A stretch of 64,000 nucleotides of DNA, taken from contig NZ_BCTT01000011.1 of the NCBI RefSeq assembly GCF_001590905.1, positions 186,001 to 250,000 of the forward strand, read 5' to 3'. The translations under genes were made by a program, and so were the position numbers. The notes beneath the pieces were generated by a model. The model made no database searches, had not been told where the DNA came from, and saw only the letters and a program-made list of their open reading frames with translations. The DNA comes from Serratia grimesii NBRC 13537. GTDB lineage: Bacteria; Pseudomonadota; Gammaproteobacteria; Enterobacterales; Enterobacteriaceae. Shown here in pieces: positions 61,115 through 64,000 of the stretch. How positions within the stretch are numbered: the stretch's first letter is position 1; each line of letters starts with the position of its first letter.

Positions 61115-61609
61115 ATGGCCATTTCATTTGTACGTATCGACGACCGGGTTATCCACGGTCAATTGGTAACCCGCTGGGCAAAGGAATTGCCCTGTGACGG
61201 CATCGTGGCGATTGATGATGAGGTGGCGGCTGATCCACTGCTGTCATCGGTGATGAAGGGGGCTGTACAGGACACTAAGGTGTGGCTGTTTACCGTGCAG
61301 CAAGCGATAGAAAAACTGCCGAAAGTGATCGCCAGCGACAAGCAATATTTTGTGATTGGCAAATCGCCGGTCACGCTGCGTAGGCTGATGGAAGCAGGGA
61401 TCGATCTCAATAATCGTAACAAGAAGATCAACGTTGGACCGATGTCTGCCCGTAAGGAAACGGTGACTATCGGCCCGAATCAATCGGTGAGTGTCACAGA
61501 AGCCGCTGCTTTTGATTTCCTGGCTGAACACGGGCATACCATCGAATTCCGTTTAGTCCCTGATGCCAGTCATTTCAGTTGGTTGGACGCAAAAAAGAAA
61601 CTCAAATAA
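61115..61609 (+). CDS. PTS mannose-family IIB component
   Basis: 164 residues. The phosphorylated histidine is in RIDDRVIHGQLVTRWAKEL (His14). The family core continues with VAIDDEVAADPLLSSVMKGA and KKINVGPMSARKET. It transfers phosphate to the sugar entering through IIC/IID. Twenty-two bases before IIC. Confidence 0.94.
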   Translation: MAISFVRIDDRVIHGQLVTRWAKELPCDGIVAIDDEVAADPLLSSVMKGAVQDTKVWLFTVQQAIEKLPKVIASDKQYFVIGKSPVTLRRLMEAGIDLNNRNKKINVGPMSARKETVTIGPNQSVSVTEAAAFDFLAEHGHTIEFRLVPDASHFSWLDAKKKLK

Positions 61610-61631
61610 GCCTGAACGGCAGGAGTTAACT

Positions 61632-62432
61632 ATGTGGTTTGAAGCGACGCTTATCGGGATACTTTGCTATCTCGGCGCGCTGAGCAGCCCTTGGCTGCTG
61701 GGATTGACCGGAGGCTGGTATATTCTCAGCCGCCCGTTAGTTTCCGGCATGCTGGTGGGGGCTATTCTCGGCGATGTACAGACCGGCATTATCATCGGTG
61801 TTGCGGTACAGGCGGTATATATCGCCATGGTAACGCCGGGTGGTTCGATGCCGGCCGATCTCAACTTTGTGGCGTTCCCGGCGATTGCGCTGGGCATTCT
61901 TTCTGGTAAAGGAACCGAGGTGGCAGTCGCGCTGGCGGCGACGATTGGCATCATGGGTACGGTGTTGTTCAACGCCATGATGGTACTCAATTCTTACTGG
62001 AATCACCGTGCAGATCTGGCTGTAGAGCGTGGTGATGAACGGGGGATTTACCTCAATAGTGCCATCTGGCCGCAGGTCACTAACTTCTTGCTGCGTTTTG
62101 TGCCAACGTTTATCGCTGTCTTTTTTGGAGCGCGTTATATCAACGCCTTTATGGACAGCTTGCCGGCGCTGGTGTTGACCACCATGAACGTAGTGGGTGG
62201 TATTTTGCCTGCAGTTGGCATCGCCATACTTCTCAAACAGATCATTAAAAGCTACAGCATGCTGATTTACTTCCTGGTGGGGTTCATCTGCATTGTTTTC
62301 CTCAAACTGAATATGGTGGCGCTGGTGATTGTCGGCGCGCTGCTGGCACTGATTCACTACAACTATAAGCCAGAGCCGCAGGTGGTCGCCGCACAGGCCA
62401 CGCCTCAGGCTGATGATGAGGATGAATTCTGA
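61632..62432 (+). CDS. PTS mannose-family IIC component
   Basis: 266 residues, polytopic membrane protein, about seven segments. Family signature GAILGDVQTGIIIGVAVQAVY and the glycine-rich VTPGGSMPADLNFVAFPAIA. Together with IID it forms the sugar channel. Start ATG at 61632 after AGGAG. Its last base overlaps the IID start (TGATG), so the two are translationally coupled. The tail is acidic (QADDEDEF). Confidence 0.93.
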   Translation: MWFEATLIGILCYLGALSSPWLLGLTGGWYILSRPLVSGMLVGAILGDVQTGIIIGVAVQAVYIAMVTPGGSMPADLNFVAFPAIALGILSGKGTEVAVALAATIGIMGTVLFNAMMVLNSYWNHRADLAVERGDERGIYLNSAIWPQVTNFLLRFVPTFIAVFFGARYINAFMDSLPALVLTTMNVVGGILPAVGIAILLKQIIKSYSMLIYFLVGFICIVFLKLNMVALVIVGALLALIHYNYKPEPQVVAAQATPQADDEDEF

Positions 62433-63253
62433 TGGATATGCCAACACCAAAATTGAATAAGCAGGATCTGCGCCGTTGCTGGCGCAGTTGGATGATGTAC
62501 AACCTGTCATCGATGAGCTTCGAACGCCTGGAATCTTACGGTTTTTGTCTGAGCATGATGCCGGCGCTGAAAAAATTGTATCAGGATAAACAGCAGCGTA
62601 TTGAAGCCATTCGCCGCCATACCTCGTTTTACAATACCGAGCCACAGCTGGGTGCGATTGTTAACGGCATGGTGATTGGACTGGAAGAAAAGCGCGCCAA
62701 CGGCGAGCCGATCGACGGGGAAACCATCAACACGCTCAAAGTGGGGCTGATGGGGCCGGTGGCCGGTATTGGCGACTCAATGGTGCCGGGCATGCTGATC
62801 CCGATTTTATTGAGTATAGGTATGGCGCTGGCGGCCGGTGGCAGTGTGATTGGCCCACTGTTTTACATCATTGCGTTCAGCCTGATCGTCATTCCTGGTT
62901 CCTACTGGCTGTTTATGAAAGGTTACCATATGGGCTCCGGCTCGGTGGAGATGCTGGTCAGTAGCAAGTCCTCACGGCTGCGAGAAGCACTTTCCCTACT
63001 GGGAGTGTTCGTCATGGGCGGTGTAGCGGCGAGCTACGTCAAACTGGGGACTGGTCTGGAGTTTGTTACCAAAGACGGGGTGAATATTCATCTGCAGCAA
63101 ATGCTGGACGGCATTTTCCCTAACCTGATGCCGCTGATGGTAGTGCTGGTGACCTGGTATCTGATGGCTAAACGAGGGCTTTCTCCGGTGAAAGCGATGC
63201 TTGGGTTATTAGTGTTGGCAGCGGCAGGGGTGGCCTGCGGCCTGTTCTCATAA
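62432..63253 (+). CDS. PTS mannose-family IID component
   Basis: 273 residues, membrane protein. N-terminal cytoplasmic part (LRRCWRSWMMYNLSSMSFER, then LESYGFCLSMMPALKKLY), the typical EEKRANGEPIDGETINTLKV and GLMGPVAGIGDSMVPGMLIP, and several membrane segments. It completes the PTS. The stop codon TAA ends at 63253, the first base of repeat copy D. Confidence 0.94.
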   Translation: MDMPTPKLNKQDLRRCWRSWMMYNLSSMSFERLESYGFCLSMMPALKKLYQDKQQRIEAIRRHTSFYNTEPQLGAIVNGMVIGLEEKRANGEPIDGETINTLKVGLMGPVAGIGDSMVPGMLIPILLSIGMALAAGGSVIGPLFYIIAFSLIVIPGSYWLFMKGYHMGSGSVEMLVSSKSSRLREALSLLGVFVMGGVAASYVKLGTGLEFVTKDGVNIHLQQMLDGIFPNLMPLMVVLVTWYLMAKRGLSPVKAMLGLLVLAAAGVACGLFS

Positions 63254-63454
63254 TACCCGTCGCCTTTCAAGTTGCAGCGTTGTTACCTGCACTCAGTTAT
63301 GTGGCCCGTCCATGGGCCACACCCCTTTGGGGGCCGCTGCTAGCAGCGTTCAAATCTGCTCCCGGCAGATTTGTCCCCCCAGTTACTTACTTAAGTAAGC
63401 GCCTGGGAATGAGTGAGCTGGGCGCCTAGCTGCAACTCGAAATTCATAGGGTAT
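63253..63454 (-). repeat. MITE-like palindromic repeat, copy D (long form)
   Basis: 202 bp from ATACCC to GGGTAT. Contains, in order, AGCGTTGTTACCTGCAC, the inverted GGCCCGTCCATGGGCC, CCCCTTTGGGGG, the hairpin CAAATCTGC...GCAGATTTG, and CTTACTTAAGTAAG. All are shared in part with copies A, B and C. It may form a strong 3' hairpin for the PTS mRNA. Confidence 0.82.
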
Positions 63455-63487
63455 GAAATTTCCTGTTATTGAGCGAGACAGTGGTCT

Positions 63488-64000
63488 TTACGGCTCAAAT
63501 CGTTGCCATTTTTCCGCTACGCTGCCCGGTTTGGAAATGAACTGGAAACGCGCTGGATCGGTTTCAAACTGTAGGTACAAAGGGTCGTCGCTCAGACCGA
63601 ATTCGTGATATTGGCGTGGTCCGATGGCATGGAGCCTGCCGGATTGATAGCGCGGGTTCTGCTGCCAGATAATATTATTGCCCTGTAACAACGGATACCA
63701 CGCCAGCCCTTTGTATTCACGAACCGCATCATATTCAAAGCCATATTCACGATCGCACCAGGCAGCGAAGGTCAATGGTTGACTGGGGTCGGCTGAAATT
63801 GTGGCGTGCGCCCATCCCGGTGGTACCAGCACCTTTTCACCAGGGCCGGCATGGACGGCAAAACAGCGCCCTGGCTCATGCTCTACGCGTTCTTGCATAT
63901 AAATGATTGCCTTCCCTTGCCAGATCTCATACAGCTCCGGCGGTGACCAGCCACTGTGCGTGCTGATACGGTGCACATGCCCTTGACTGCGAACGGGTTC
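63488..64000 (-). CDS. cupin-type glucose-6-phosphate isomerase (N-terminus beyond window edge)
   Basis: At least 170 residues of a cupin domain; the 5' end lies past 64000. The motif GHVHRISTHSGWSPPELYEI, EHEPGRCFAVHAGPGEKVLV and VPPGWAHATISADP fit the cupin GPI family (PF06560) known from archaea and some bacteria, with the metal-binding His-x-His and Glu in GHVH and PPELYE. A GTG at 63976 would look like a start but would remove the His-x-His pair, so the gene is cut, not short. It would convert fructose 6-phosphate to glucose 6-phosphate. Convergent with the PTS operon. Confidence 0.8.
   Translation of the reverse strand, partial: EPVRSQGHVHRISTHSGWSPPELYEIWQGKAIIYMQERVEHEPGRCFAVHAGPGEKVLVPPGWAHATISADPSQPLTFAAWCDREYGFEYDAVREYKGLAWYPLLQGNNIIWQQNPRYQSGRLHAIGPRQYHEFGLSDDPLYLQFETDPARFQFISKPGSVAEKWQRFEP

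Noticed and set aside
61737-62645. 302-codon open frame on the minus strand across IIC and IID
   Set aside because: It is antisense to two well-matched PTS genes, has no family resemblance, and its composition (many His, Arg, Gln) is typical of shadow frames.

Overview
The window is chromosomal DNA of a Serratia-like member of the Yersiniaceae/Enterobacterales. This rests on the proteins (near full-length matches, recalled from memory, to E. coli K-12 products such as YhaJ, UxaC, RpoD, DnaG, YjeH and Alx), on conserved gene order (lpoA-yraN-diaA; rpsU-dnaG-rpoD facing tsaD; plsY/folB; ygiF-glnE-hldE; ubiK/ribB/zupT/ygiD) and on a dispersed palindromic repeat of a kind common in Serratia and Yersinia. 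No database search was possible; the genus is an inference.

Layout. 1-4010: diaA (cut by the window edge), yraN and lpoA on the minus strand, then rsmI and the RNase P RNA gene rnpB with a clear promoter and terminator. 4022-10982: yhaK/yhaJ, yqjG, yqjF, the yqjD-yqjE-yqjK membrane cluster, yqjC, yqjA-mzrA and an orphan secreted protein. 11168-16669: hexuronate use (exuR, exuT, uxaC, uxaA). 16743-22551: sstT, alx behind a manganese-type (yybP-ykoY) leader, a glutamine amidotransferase-like gene coupled to ygjR, ygjP and the higBA toxin-antitoxin pair. 22734-33579: rlmG, fadH, an extra ABC-F ATPase, and a GABA locus (MocR-type regulator, gabT/puuE-like aminotransferase, gabD, an aromatic-amino-acid-permease-family transporter). 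33653-37248: a GST, an HPP membrane protein, an AT-rich DUF2569-like gene, tRNA-Ile(CAU), mug and a small secreted NTF2-like protein. 37264-55787: housekeeping genes, including the macromolecular synthesis operon, tsaD, plsY, folB, uppP, cca, ygiM, ygiF, glnE, hldE, yjeH, ubiK and ribB with its FMN riboswitch. 55800-64000: zupT, ygiD, then an accessory sugar locus: LacI-family regulator, a 589-residue two-domain mannose-6-phosphate isomerase, a complete mannose-family PTS (IIA, IIB, IIC, IID), and a cupin-type glucose-6-phosphate isomerase that runs off the right edge.

Most unusual points. (1) Four copies of a modular terminal-inverted-repeat element (about 92-202 bp) lie at 19415-19539, 52898-53077, 56580-56671 and 63253-63454. 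One sits inside the alx metal-sensing leader, between the GGGGAGUA box and the rest of the aptamer; another abuts the zupT ribosome binding site; a third begins on the last base of the PTS IID stop codon. (2) The PTS locus pairs its transporter with two sugar-phosphate isomerases of families different from the usual enterobacterial enzymes, one fused to a kinase-like domain without a visible P-loop, behind two near-perfect LacI-type palindromes and a CRP-like site. (3) The GABA operon carries an aromatic-permease-family transporter instead of gabP. No CRISPR array, prophage, insertion sequence or rRNA was seen.
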